From an uncultured Rhodopila sp. (lineage in GTDB: Bacteria; Pseudomonadota; Alphaproteobacteria; Acetobacterales; Acetobacteraceae), in assembly GCA_903932145.1 (NCBI GenBank), contig CAIZFE010000101.1, positions 62,001 to 126,000 of the forward strand: a stretch of 64,000 nt of DNA, written 5' to 3'. The notes under the pieces were generated by a model. That model ran no database searches. It saw nothing but the letters and a program-made list of their open reading frames with translations, and was not told the origin of the DNA. Within the stretch, counting starts at the first letter, position 1, and every line of letters starts with the position of its first letter. A program made the position numbers and the translations under genes. This document shows positions 26,255 to 35,058 of the stretch, in pieces.

Positions 26255-26520
26255 CGCATGGTTTCATGAATTTTTTTACAATTTCGTGGTCGGGGAAGAA
26301 TAGCGCCTTCTATTTCGACATGGTTGGGCACAATCAGGGAATAACAGCATTCTGTCTCGCCGAGGGTGGGGCAACGGCTTGGTTAACTCTTTCATATCAG
26401 TGCGCGGTTACCGCCCGGATCATGTTGATACGCAATTATCGCGCCCATCGATCCGAAACAGCCGCTTCCAGTGGAGAGGACGCACTACCAAACCGCACCA
26501 CTGGCGGCAGTGTTGCTTGA
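26197..26520 (+). CDS. Unknown membrane protein, or 3' half of a frameshifted gene
   Basis: A 107-residue frame from ATG 26197 with hydrophobic segments FGSFFASGLLAHGFMNFFTI and GITAFCLAEGGATAWLTLSY and a polar C-terminus. It overlaps the preceding gene in another frame. A single-base shift near 26210-26225 would fuse the two into one protein of about 310 residues with six membrane segments. No family is recognised. No good Shine-Dalgarno is seen at 26197, which favours the broken-gene reading. Confidence 0.35.
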   Translation: MEPRKDIDIFGSFFASGLLAHGFMNFFTISWSGKNSAFYFDMVGHNQGITAFCLAEGGATAWLTLSYQCAVTARIMLIRNYRAHRSETAASSGEDALPNRTTGGSVA

Positions 26521-26655
26521 TGACTCGATGCTGGCCGGCCTCCTGTCTTGTTGGGGAGCTGTGTCGATCAAGCGAGCTGCGGGGCATGAGGCGCATTGGC
26601 GCAGACATAAGGGTGGATCCAACCATTCCGATTGTGTTAGGCCCCGCCTTATGTT

Positions 26656-26673
26656 GGCCACCCACGACTTGCC
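26656..26673. repeat. Fragment of the palindromic repeat core
   Basis: GGCCACCCACGACTTGCC is the core of the dispersed palindromic family (as in 16599-16617), but both outer arms are missing. It probably is a decayed copy in the gap between the unknown membrane genes and the amidohydrolase. Confidence 0.35.
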
Positions 26674-26705
26674 GTGTCGATAAAAAGGAATCGTCACGGC
26701 CTCTG

Positions 26706-26752
26706 CAAAAAAGAGCTGGACAGCCCGGCCTCCCGCAACCGTCCAGCCTCTA
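26706..26752 (-). terminator. Intrinsic terminator of the amidohydrolase gene
   Basis: Read leftward, arms AGAGGCTGGAC and GTCCAGCTCT flank a GC-rich loop and are followed by six Ts. It begins about 30 nt past the stop codon at 26782, the expected place. Confidence 0.75.
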
Positions 26753-26781
26753 CGAAACCTTCGGCGATCGTTACTACTCCA

Positions 26782-28485
26782 TCAATTCCGGTGCGCGTGA
26801 TACCAACTGTTCCGCAGCACCCGCCCCGGCAACGCGCCGGTATGCTCTCCGTCTTCCAGCAGAACCTGACCGTTGACGATCGTGTAATGCACGCCCTCGG
26901 CTTCTTCCTTAATCCGCCAGCCGCCGCCCGGGAAGTCGTGCACGACCGTTTCTTTCCCGGCCTTCACTGTCGCCGGATCGAAGATCACGATGTCGGCGGC
27001 CAGTCCGGGACGCAGCATGCCGCGATCATGGATACCGAACGCCGAGGCGGAGTCGAACGTCAGCTTCTTAACAGCCTGCTCCAAAGTCAGAACCTTCCGC
27101 TCGCGCACCCATTCACCCAACAGCCGGGTGGTGTAGCCATACCCGCCATGGAACTGCACATGCGCGCCACCATCGCCCAACCCGACAAAGGCGTTCGGAT
27201 AGGTCAAAATGCGAGTCATTGCTTCATCGTCGATGTTGTTCTCGGCCTGCAGGAACCGAGTTTCCAGTTTTTCCTCGACCACCAGATCCAGGAACGCATC
27301 GATCACGCGCTTGTCCTGCATCTTGGCGATCTCACCGATGCTCTTGAACTGTAGTGACCGGTTCTTCTCCAATGCGGGTTCGTTCATCCACATATAGTCC
27401 CACCAGGTCTTGGAGAATCCCACCGCCTGCACCGGCACCGAGTGGGCCACCGCCTCCTCATGCAACTTGTCCCGCACCGCCGGATCGGCGTAGGCGCGCA
27501 TCTTCTCTTCGTCCGATGCCAGCAGGATCGGATGCCAGGTCGGCAATCCACGGAACACCTGACAATTACGCATCGTAAAGTCCTGCGTCACCCGATTGGG
27601 GCTGCACATCGGATACGCTCTGATTCCCTTGGCCACGGTCTCATCGACCCGCGCCATGTGCTGCTTCCACTTGTCGGGCGAACGCACGGTCTGGCTGAGG
27701 CTGTTGTAAACCACCATGCGGCCGGTCGCCTCAGCGAGCCGCGCCATCATGCCGTCTTTCAGTTCCTGATCGACACCACCGCCAACCTGGATCGTTCCGG
27801 TAGAGAGTTCGCGCAGCACGTCACCGAGCGCGAAGATTTCCTCGTCGCTGGCCCAGAGTGCGGGAATCGGCACGCCCTGGGGATCGTAATGACCTTTCTG
27901 GCGGGACAGGGATAATCCCAGCGCCCCGGCGGTCATGCCCTCACGGACGACATCCTGCATGGCCTTGATTTCGTCAGACGTGGCCTCGCGTTTTTGGCAC
28001 TCGTCGCCCATGACGTAGTAGCGCACCGGGGTGTGGCCGATGAGCGTGCCCGTGTTGACGCCCAGTCGCTTGTCCAGCTTGTCCATGTATTGCGGGATGG
28101 TTTCCCAGTCCATGTCGATGGTGCTGAGCACTTCCATCGGAATCGCTTCGACATAGGACAGAAATTCCGCCGTGCGCTGCTTACCGCCGCGCCGCACCGG
28201 GGCCAGCGCCAGAGAGCAATTGCCGAAAATAACTGATGTCGAGCCGTGCTGAGGGGAAAAAGTGCAGAGCGGGTCCCAGGTGACCTGCCCGTCGTAATGG
28301 GCATGATTGTCAATGAAACCCGGTGCCACCGCTCGCCCATCAGCGTTGACGGTATGCTTGGCCGGCCCGTCGAGCCTGCCAATCTCGACGATTTTACCGT
28401 CTTTCGTGCCGATGTCTCCCATAAAGGCCGGTAATCCGGAGCCATCGACAATAAGGCCATGTTTGATCAAAAGATCGTATGCCAT
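26782..28485 (-). CDS. N-acyl-D-amino-acid deacylase-type amidohydrolase
   Basis: Metal-dependent amidohydrolase of 567 residues (amidohydrolase_3/D-aminoacylase group). Features in order: LIKHGLIVDGSGLPAFMGDIG at the N-terminus, the metal HxH in FIDNHAHYDGQ near 66, FGNCSLALAP near 95, GDGGAHVQFHGGYGYTTRLLG near 440 with the catalytic region, and ADIVIFDPATV before the C-terminal beta sandwich. ATG 28485 follows GGGAGG; the open frame extends 33 codons further upstream without support. The natural substrate could be an N-acyl-D-amino acid or another cyclic or acyl amide. It stands alone, with its own terminator. Confidence 0.88.
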   Translation of the reverse strand: MAYDLLIKHGLIVDGSGLPAFMGDIGTKDGKIVEIGRLDGPAKHTVNADGRAVAPGFIDNHAHYDGQVTWDPLCTFSPQHGSTSVIFGNCSLALAPVRRGGKQRTAEFLSYVEAIPMEVLSTIDMDWETIPQYMDKLDKRLGVNTGTLIGHTPVRYYVMGDECQKREATSDEIKAMQDVVREGMTAGALGLSLSRQKGHYDPQGVPIPALWASDEEIFALGDVLRELSTGTIQVGGGVDQELKDGMMARLAEATGRMVVYNSLSQTVRSPDKWKQHMARVDETVAKGIRAYPMCSPNRVTQDFTMRNCQVFRGLPTWHPILLASDEEKMRAYADPAVRDKLHEEAVAHSVPVQAVGFSKTWWDYMWMNEPALEKNRSLQFKSIGEIAKMQDKRVIDAFLDLVVEEKLETRFLQAENNIDDEAMTRILTYPNAFVGLGDGGAHVQFHGGYGYTTRLLGEWVRERKVLTLEQAVKKLTFDSASAFGIHDRGMLRPGLAADIVIFDPATVKAGKETVVHDFPGGGWRIKEEAEGVHYTIVNGQVLLEDGEHTGALPGRVLRNSWYHAHRN

Positions 28486-28643
28486 CGGTCGCCTCCCGTT
28501 GCAGGGCCACGCCATCGCGACCCTGTCGCTGATCAGAAGTTTTTGCCCCGGCGATCTTCGTGTCAATATCCTGACGACTGTCACGCAGGATGATTGGAAG
28601 TCTCCTACTGTGCCGAAACGGCGGTAAAACCTAATCGTTGCGA

Positions 28644-29345
28644 CTATACATAGGTACTCGCGGCAGGGACTATTCGGTCGTCACGAAGCCGGTATGGCTC
28701 CAGTAATGTATCGGCGGATTGTCTCCAGCCGGAACCGCCATGACCAATTGTCGCCAGATAGATTTCACCATCGCCCAGCCGCAGCGAAAACGTTACCTGA
28801 TCGGCGAATGTCAGATATGGCGTGTTCAGCGACACGCCAAACGTCGGGAGTCAGGCCTGCTGTTTGCTTTCAGCCACGGGATCGACCATGCGCTGGTAAC
28901 CGGCGCTGTCTTCGTCGTTACGGATTACCCCGGCGCCCGGGCTGTCGACGATCTCACCCTGTTGCAACCGCATCGCCAGGATCTCGGCATGACGGATCAG
29001 CAGCACGCAATCCACGCCGTCACAGAAGGCATGTGTTGCCTGGTCAGCGATCACATAATCCACGGTCAGCGTGCTGGGCACCGAGAACGCCCTGTCGATC
29101 AACACGGCAAGCGACAGCTAGAACTGGGCCAGGGAATTGGAAAACGCGCCACTTTGTTCGATCCACAAAGCCGGCGTTTCTTCCACCTAGACCGCCGCCA
29201 TGGAGGACAACCCACATAACTCGGTCGGGCGTCGGTCAAACCGATTACATGCGCCGGGACGCCGGCCAGAGCGGCGACGGTGATGGCTGTGTGACAGCCC
29301 AGCGTTTCAACGACCCGATCCAGCAGCCACCTATCAGTTTCGCCG
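28644..29345 (-). pseudogene. Decayed gene of unidentified family
   Basis: Leftward reading gives a coherent protein-like sequence broken several times. It begins TDRWLLDRVVETLGCHTAIT and VAALAGVPAHVIGLTDARPS, shifts frame near 29200, continues PALWIEQSGAFSNSLAQF, meets a TAG near 29121, goes on with VLIDRAFSVPSTLTVDYVIA, meets a TGA at 28851-28853, and ends with SLNTPYLTFADQVTFSLRLG and DTLLEPYRL before the stop at 28644. Three of the pieces share one frame, which supports a single ancestor. The family was not recognised; the first part faintly recalls polysaccharide or sugar-transfer proteins. Confidence 0.5.
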
Positions 29346-29383
29346 AACCGCGTGGCCTCGGTTACGGGCAGGTCACGCTGGCG

Positions 29384-29926
29384 TTACCCCAGCAGGGTTC
29401 GCAGCGCTTCCAATTCCTGTAGCGCCTCCGCCAGCAATGCGCGCAATCGCTCGGTTTCGCCGTCAGGCTTCGACTTCTGGCGGATCGGCTGCAATATCAG
29501 CGGCGCCGGCGGAACCAGTTCCAGGCCCGGAATCAGCGGCGGTTCGTCTGCCACGCCAGCCGCCTTCTCAGCGGCGGCGGCGGCACGTTCCTCGTCGGTG
29601 GGCGGAGGGATATCGTCAGACAATTGACCGCCACCCTCACGCAGCAGCCGCTGGACGCCCTTGATTGTGTAGCCCTGTGTGTAGAGCAGATCGGCGATCC
29701 GGCGCAGCAACAGTATGTCGTCCGGGCGGTAGTAGCGCCGCCCGCCGCCGCGCTTCAGTGGTTGCACCTGCGGGAATTTTGTCTCCCAGAACCGCAGCAC
29801 ATGCTGCGGGATATGCAGATCGTCAGCGACTTCACTGATCGTCCGAAACGCATTGGGCGCTTTCTTCGGCCGAACCCGACTCCCCTGATCAGAGCCATGA
29901 TCAGTCAGATCATCGCTTATGACCAT
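29384..29926 (-). CDS. MerR family transcriptional regulator
   Basis: Regulator of 180 residues. The N-terminal MerR winged helix reads [20 protein letters not shown] then [20 protein letters not shown], with [14 protein letters not shown] closing the domain near residue 96. The rest is low-complexity Pro/Ala-rich sequence ending in a short Leu/Glu helix, with no metal-binding cysteines, so this is not a metal sensor of the classical kind. It is 42 bp downstream of ihfA, an arrangement conserved in alphaproteobacteria. Its target genes are unknown. Confidence 0.9.
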   Translation of the reverse strand: MVISDDLTDHGSDQGSRVRPKKAPNAFRTISEVADDLHIPQHVLRFWETKFPQVQPLKRGGGRRYYRPDDILLLRRIADLLYTQGYTIKGVQRLLREGGGQLSDDIPPPTDEERAAAAAEKAAGVADEPPLIPGLELVPPAPLILQPIRQKSKPDGETERLRALLAEALQELEALRTLLG

Positions 29927-29968
29927 GGACGATGGCCACCCGAACCCTCAATCCTTATGGTGGGTGGA

Positions 29969-30280
29969 TCATTCATCGTCTTCCACACCAGGGGCCGTGC
30001 CATTGACATGCGCTTTCAGCACATGGCTCGGACGGAACACCAGGACCCGGCGTGGCAGGATCGGTACCTCTTCCCCGGTTTTGGGATTACGACCGATCCG
30101 ACGGCCCTTCTGGCGTACCGAAAAGGTGCCAAATCCGCTTATTTTGCAGGATTCACCTTTTTCGAGGTGCAGGGCGATACGCTCCAGCACATCTTCCAGC
30201 AGATCGGCGGACTCGTTACGAGACAGGCCAACCTGCGTGTAGATCATTTCAGCTATGTGGGCACGGGTTATCGTCAGCAT
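29969..30280 (-). CDS. ihfA: Integration host factor subunit alpha
   Basis: DNA-bending protein of 103 residues that pairs with IhfB. The IHF/HU core is clear: [40 protein letters not shown], the minor-groove-inserting [10 protein letters not shown] and the C-terminal [19 protein letters not shown] shapes promoters and recombination sites across the chromosome. It lies in the rpmF-plsX-fabH-ihfA-merR run, but about 230 bp separate it from fabH, so it may have its own promoter. Confidence 0.95.
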   Translation of the reverse strand: MLTITRAHIAEMIYTQVGLSRNESADLLEDVLERIALHLEKGESCKISGFGTFSVRQKGRRIGRNPKTGEEVPILPRRVLVFRPSHVLKAHVNGTAPGVEDDE

Positions 30281-30514
30281 GGGCCGACGCTATGCAGATC
30301 GGTTTGACCCGTCAAGGTTCGGACAGAAAAAATCTTACCGGATCAGAGGTTTGCGGGCGATCCTGGTGGTATCGCTTGATTGTGCGAAGAGATCACGCTC
30401 ATTTTTGAGCGAACGCAACATCCAATAGATTCGGCCCTATTTTTGATTGCCATGCGTAACGCATCGCCGTGCGCCGCACCCGACCCGATCTGCAAGCTGC
30501 CCCTGCGACAACTC

Positions 30515-31486
30515 TCAAAGCCGAACCAGCGCCGATCCCCAGGTGAGACCGCCGCCCAACGCCTCCAGAAGCACGAGATCACCGGATTTGATCCGGCCGT
30601 CGGCCCGCGCCTCGGCCAGTGCCAGCGGAACCGAGGCAGCCGAGGTGTTGGCATGCCGGTCCACGGTCACCACGACGCGTTCCGGCGGCAGGCCCAGCTT
30701 CTTACCCATGGCGTCGATGATGCGCCGGTTTGCCTGATGCGGCACCAGCCAATCGATGTCGGCATGCGTCATCCCGTTGGCGGCGAGCGCTTCCTCGACC
30801 GCTTCGGCCAGCCGCGTGACGGCGTGACGGAACACTTCCCGTCCGTGCATGACCAGATGCCCCGGTTTGTCCGGTTGCCCAACCGCGCCATCGACATACA
30901 GGATATCGCCCAGCGTGCCCTGAGCATGAATGTGGGTGGACAGCACGCCGCGCCGATCGTCATCTTCGGCGTTGGCCGCCCGCACGAACACCGCCCCGGC
31001 GCCGTCGCCGAACAGCACGCAGGTGCCGCGGTCCTGCCAATTGAGGATACGGGAATACACCTCACTGCCAATCACCAGCACGCCGCGCGCCTGACCGGAG
31101 CGGATCATGCCGTCGGCCACCGACAGACCATAAATGAACCCGGCGCAGGCGGCCGACAAATCGAAACCGAAACCCTTCGTGACGCCCAGTTCAGCCTGCA
31201 CCCGCAACGCGGTCGCGGGAAACGCCTGATCGGGCGTGCTTGTGGCCAATATGATGGCGTCCACGTCAGCAGCGGTCGCGCCCGCATCGGCCAGGGCGGC
31301 CCTGGCGGCGGCGGTGCCCATGAACGCCGTCGTCTCATGCTTGCTGGCGAAGTGACGTTGGCGAATGCCCGTGCGGTCGCGGATCCACTCGTCGGAGGTA
31401 TCGACAGTCCGCGACAATTCGTCGTTGGTGACGATCCGTTCGGGCAGATAGCCCCCACAGCCGGCGAGAATGGAACGAGGCAGCAT
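30515..31486 (-). CDS. fabH: Beta-ketoacyl-ACP synthase III
   Basis: Starts fatty acid synthesis by condensing acetyl-CoA with malonyl-ACP. The 323-residue protein has the Cys-His-Asn triad: Cys in LSAACAGFIYGLSVADGM near residue 112, His in WLVPHQANRRIIDAM near 248, and Asn in VDRHANTSAASVPLALAEA near 278. The N-terminal GCGGYLPERIVTNDEL and SDEWIRDRTGIRQRH are typical. It starts 12 bp after plsX, so both are co-transcribed. Confidence 0.96.
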   Translation of the reverse strand: MLPRSILAGCGGYLPERIVTNDELSRTVDTSDEWIRDRTGIRQRHFASKHETTAFMGTAAARAALADAGATAADVDAIILATSTPDQAFPATALRVQAELGVTKGFGFDLSAACAGFIYGLSVADGMIRSGQARGVLVIGSEVYSRILNWQDRGTCVLFGDGAGAVFVRAANAEDDDRRGVLSTHIHAQGTLGDILYVDGAVGQPDKPGHLVMHGREVFRHAVTRLAEAVEEALAANGMTHADIDWLVPHQANRRIIDAMGKKLGLPPERVVVTVDRHANTSAASVPLALAEARADGRIKSGDLVLLEALGGGLTWGSALVRL

Positions 31487-31498
31487 AATGGGTCCTGA

Positions 31499-32644
31499 TC
31501 AGGCCGTGGCGAGATGAGTATCGTCGGTCGCGCGGCGTGGCGTTTCGTCGGCCGGTGCACTATCGGACGCGGCATCGTTCGCTGGTGCGGGCTTAGGGTC
31601 GCGGCCATTCTTCCCGGCAGCGCCGCGCTTATCCAGCGACAACCTGCCCAGATCCTCGCGGATACGGTCGTTGAAGCGGTGCACGACCATGTCCATGGCG
31701 ACATCCACAGCGTGGGCGAAACCCTTCGCGTCGGTTCCGCCGTGCGACTTCACAACGACTCCGTTGAGGCCGACCATCACAGCACCGTTATAGCGGCGGG
31801 GATCGAGCCATTCGCGGAGCCGATCCATTCCCGGGCGAACCAGAAGATAGGCAATTTTGCCAAAAATGCTGCTGTTGAAAACCTGCTTGAGGAACTGGCC
31901 GATCAGCTTGAGCGCGCCTTCCCCGGTCTTCAGCGCCACATTGCCGGTAAACCCGTCGGTAACGATCACGTCGGTCGTTCCGGCAGCAATGTCATGGCCT
32001 TCGATGAAGCCGTAGAACTGCGGTCCGATATGAGAGTTGCGCAGGATTTCCGCCGCCTCACGCAACGTGTCGCCGCCTTTCAGCTCCTCCGACCCGACAT
32101 TCAGCAGGCCGATGGTGGGGGCGGTCAGACCGAGCACGGTGCGAGCAAAAACGTCGCCCATGACAGCGAATTCGACCAGATTGCGGACGTCGCATTGCAC
32201 ATTGGCACCGAGGTCGAGCATGACGACGTCGCCACGGGCAGACGGGCCGATGGCCGCCATCGCAGGGCGGTCGATGCCGGGCAGCGATTTGATGAAGATC
32301 TTCGACAGCGCCAGCAGTGCACCGGTATTGCCGGCGGATACAAGGCCAGACGCCTCGCCCGATGACACGGCGTCAACCGCCAGACGCATGGACGATTGGC
32401 GGCTGCGCAATGCCGCAGTCGGTTTCATTTCGCTGCTGATGACCGCGGCGGCATGACGAACGGTACAGGCTGCCCGCGCACGCTTGTGACGGCCGAGCAG
32501 CGCGGTCAGCACCGGCTCGTTACCGATCAGCAAGAAGCGCGCCGAGGGATGACGCTCAGCGGCGATCTCAAGCCCGGCGATGACCATGTCAGGGGCGTTG
32601 TCGCCCCCCATGGCATCGACGGCAAGTGTGTAAGGACCGGGCAC
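31499..32644 (-). CDS. plsX: Phosphate acyltransferase PlsX
   Basis: Makes acyl-phosphate from acyl-ACP for phospholipid synthesis. The hallmark LAVDAMGGDNAPDMVIAGLE opens the protein, and SAGNTGALLALS, GANVQCDVRNLVEFAVMGD and VTDGFTGNVALKTGEG follow. GTG 32644 is preferred since it sits just before the conserved start and avoids overlap with rpmF (giving 381 residues); an in-frame ATG at 32731 would add 29 residues overlapping rpmF. The C-terminus has an unusual hydrophilic tail of about 50 residues rich in Ala, Asp and Pro. Confidence 0.93.
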   Translation of the reverse strand: MPGPYTLAVDAMGGDNAPDMVIAGLEIAAERHPSARFLLIGNEPVLTALLGRHKRARAACTVRHAAAVISSEMKPTAALRSRQSSMRLAVDAVSSGEASGLVSAGNTGALLALSKIFIKSLPGIDRPAMAAIGPSARGDVVMLDLGANVQCDVRNLVEFAVMGDVFARTVLGLTAPTIGLLNVGSEELKGGDTLREAAEILRNSHIGPQFYGFIEGHDIAAGTTDVIVTDGFTGNVALKTGEGALKLIGQFLKQVFNSSIFGKIAYLLVRPGMDRLREWLDPRRYNGAVMVGLNGVVVKSHGGTDAKGFAHAVDVAMDMVVHRFNDRIREDLGRLSLDKRGAAGKNGRDPKPAPANDAASDSAPADETPRRATDDTHLATA

Positions 32645-32675
32645 GGGCGTTACAGAAAGACGCCGCAGGCCGGAC

Positions 32676-32879
32676 TCAGACTCGGACAGTGCCGCGCAGC
32701 GGCTTTCCGGCTGCCACAACTTCGCGTCCATCGTAATGGCCGCAATGGCTGCAGATGTGGTGCGGACGCTTCAGCTCGCCGCAATTGCCGCATTCGGCAT
32801 GAGCTTCCGTCGTCAGCGCCTGATGGCTGCGGCGCATACCGGCGCGCGACGGGGAGGTCTTTCTCTTCGGAACAGCCAT
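32676..32879 (-). CDS. rpmF: Ribosomal protein bL32
   Basis: Large-subunit ribosomal protein of 67 residues. It begins [20 protein letters not shown], the standard bL32 start, and keeps both zinc-type pairs, [21 protein letters not shown] 32879 is used; upstream in-frame codons lack support. It is the first gene of the rpmF-plsX-fabH unit. The yceD (DUF177) gene that often precedes rpmF is not present upstream. Confidence 0.96.
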   Translation of the reverse strand: MAVPKRKTSPSRAGMRRSHQALTTEAHAECGNCGELKRPHHICSHCGHYDGREVVAAGKPLRGTVRV

Positions 32880-33026
32880 GGGACGAAGCCCCTTCTCTAA
32901 CGACGTATGCCTCGCGAACCGCGCGGGGCCTGACAGAAATCCACGATTGGACAAAAACGCGAGCGGCGCCGTCTAGCAGAGCGACCGCCCCCTCGCAATG
33001 CCTTATGAGGCCAAGTGCTTTCGCCA

Positions 33027-34946
33027 TCAATGCAATTTGGTCAGAATGGCGGAATTGGCGCGAATAACCAGCACGCGCCGGATCTTCTGCGACGGGGTCA
33101 GCAAGCCATTTTCGATCGTGAACGGCGGCACAATCGCGTGTTTGCGGATTCGCTCGGTGACAGACAGGCGCAGGTTGGTCCGGTTGACCGCCAGCGCTAC
33201 CGCCACGTCGTCGTAACCTTCCGCCGGGACCACCAATGCGCTGACGCCCGTGCGGCCCTCTCCGGCCACCACGGCCTGGGCGATTTCCGTTTCCGCCATC
33301 AACATGCTTTCGATCTTGGCCGGCGAGACGTTCTCGCCGCCGGACAGGACGATCATGTCCTTCTTCCGGTCGGTGATACGCAGATAACCGTCGTCGAGTT
33401 CCCCGATATCGCCGGTGTGCAGCCAGCCGTCCTGGATCGCCGCTTCCGTCTCCGCGGGACGATTCCAGTAACCATCCATCACAAGGCCGCCGCGCACCAT
33501 GATCTCACCGTCATCCGCGATGCGCAGATCGACTCTGTTCAGGACGGTACCGACAGTATCGATCCGGATGCCGTAGGGCGGGTTGGCACTGATAACCGGG
33601 CCGGCCTCGGTCTGGCCATAGCCCTGCATGATCGGCAGCCCGAGGGCCAGGAAGAAGCGGCCGATGTCCGGTTCCAGGCGGGCGCCGCCGGACATGGCGA
33701 TCTTCAGACGGCCGCCGAATCGGGCGCGGACCTTGGAACGGACCAGGCGTTCCAGCATCGGGTCGAAGATGCGTTCGGCCGGCGTCAGCGCGACCCGGTC
33801 AACGCGCTTCAGGCCGATCGAGAGCGCCATTTGGAACAGGCGCTGGCGCCAGGGTTTCTCGCGCCCGACCTGGGACAGGACACGGGTACGGATGACATCC
33901 AAAACCCGTGGGACCACAGCCAGCAGGGTCGGCCGCACCGTCAGCATGTCGGCTGCCAGATATTCGACACCGCGGGCATAGACGATTTCGGTGCCCAGGC
34001 TGGCGAGGAAGAACTGACCGACCGTGTGCTCATAGCTGTGGGCGACCGGGAGGTAGGACAGGTAGGTCTCGTCCTTGGGTCCCAACGGCCGCAACAGGTC
34101 GAAGGCACCGGCGCAGTTGGACAGGACACAGCGGTGCGGCAGCATCACCCCGCGCGGGGTGCCGCCGGTGCCGGAGGTGTAGATCAGGCACGCCAGGGCG
34201 GTGACCGGGATCAACGCGGCTTCGGCCGCGATATCGCCGGGGGGGAGTTGGTCCTGGATCAGATCGGACCAGGAGATGTGGCGCGGCCCCAATGTGACGG
34301 CGGGAGGCGATTGGAGCGGATTTTCTCGTTCGTCATGGCCGGCCGCACTCACGTCATGGCCGGGCTTGGCCCGGCCACCCACGACTTCCTCTGCCTCTGC
34401 CAGCAAAGTCCCGGATGGCCGGGCCAAGCCCGGCCATGACGAGGGGGGAGGTCCACCCAACCCATTACCAGCCTCGCCGGCCACCATGCTGTCGCCCGAC
34501 ACCCCGTCCATCGTCACCAACAGATCCAATCCGGCCACTTTCGCCGCCGCCGCAAGCATCCGCTCAGCCAGCGCAACGGACGAAACGATGGCCACGCGGG
34601 CACCCGAGTCGCGTAACAGATGCGCCTGATCGTCCACCGTGTTCGTCGTGTAGGCCGGAACCGGCACCGCTCGGATCGCCATCAGCGCGACCTCGGTGAT
34701 GGGAAACTCCGGCCGGTTCTCCATGCACAGCAGAACCCGGTCGCCGGCCGATACCCCGGCGGCCCGCAGGTGCCGGGCACAGGACGCCGTCATGCGGCCA
34801 TACTCGCCCCAGGTGATGCCGTGCCACGCCCCGTCCCGCCATGCCCGCAGCATCGGCTTATTCGGCCACGCCCGGGCAAGGGCGAACATCATAGAGGCCA
34901 GGTTCGGCCAGTTCGGGTAGCTCTGCACGCGTCCTCCGGTGCCCAT
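33027..34946 (-). CDS. Long-chain acyl-CoA synthetase (AMP-forming) with in-frame repeat insertion
   Basis: Acyl-CoA ligase of 639 residues, similar to FadD/FAA-type enzymes. Motifs: the P-loop-like LIYTSGTGGTPRGVMLPH near residue 257, SGGARLEPDIGRFF near 430, QGYGQTEAGPVISANPPYG near 452, and HTGDIGELDDGYLRITDRKK near 512 with GGENVSPAKIESMLM after it. Between RMLAAAAKVAGLDLLVTMDG and the ISWSDLI segment lie about 65 extra residues of low complexity containing SWPGLARPSGTLLAEAEEVV and GGRAKPGHD. This is the translated palindromic repeat at 34352-34441. All catalytic motifs remain, so the enzyme may tolerate the insert as a surface loop. Confidence 0.88.
   Translation of the reverse strand: MGTGGRVQSYPNWPNLASMMFALARAWPNKPMLRAWRDGAWHGITWGEYGRMTASCARHLRAAGVSAGDRVLLCMENRPEFPITEVALMAIRAVPVPAYTTNTVDDQAHLLRDSGARVAIVSSVALAERMLAAAAKVAGLDLLVTMDGVSGDSMVAGEAGNGLGGPPPSSWPGLARPSGTLLAEAEEVVGGRAKPGHDVSAAGHDERENPLQSPPAVTLGPRHISWSDLIQDQLPPGDIAAEAALIPVTALACLIYTSGTGGTPRGVMLPHRCVLSNCAGAFDLLRPLGPKDETYLSYLPVAHSYEHTVGQFFLASLGTEIVYARGVEYLAADMLTVRPTLLAVVPRVLDVIRTRVLSQVGREKPWRQRLFQMALSIGLKRVDRVALTPAERIFDPMLERLVRSKVRARFGGRLKIAMSGGARLEPDIGRFFLALGLPIMQGYGQTEAGPVISANPPYGIRIDTVGTVLNRVDLRIADDGEIMVRGGLVMDGYWNRPAETEAAIQDGWLHTGDIGELDDGYLRITDRKKDMIVLSGGENVSPAKIESMLMAETEIAQAVVAGEGRTGVSALVVPAEGYDDVAVALAVNRTNLRLSVTERIRKHAIVPPFTIENGLLTPSQKIRRVLVIRANSAILTKLH
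34352..34441 (-). repeat. Palindromic repeat element inside the acyl-CoA ligase gene
   Basis: The best-preserved copy. Left arm 34352-34387 and right arm 34406-34441 are 36 nt each with about four mismatches and an 18-nt loop; the outer ends read CGTCATGGCCGGGCTTGG and CCAAGCCCGGCCATGACG. The full length is 90 nt, a multiple of three, so insertion kept the frame. An extra CGTCATGGCCGGC scrap at 34331 suggests a second, degraded end. Confidence 0.9.
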
Positions 34947-35058
34947 TTATTAGCCAAGCGAGGGCGATTCAGGTTCGGGCGTTCGGACGCCCTTTGATGT
35001 CGGGTCTTACTAGCTTACATAAAAGGCCGATGCAGCAGGCAGGGACTCGAAATCCGCG

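Noticed and set aside
28694-29422. 242-codon plus-strand frame opposite the decayed gene
   Set aside because: The minus strand holds several consecutive protein-like pieces in one frame; the plus frame is compositionally random.
33015-34439. 474-codon plus-strand frame opposite the acyl-CoA ligase
   Set aside because: Shadow of the ligase; it passes through the repeat in another open phase, which explains its length.
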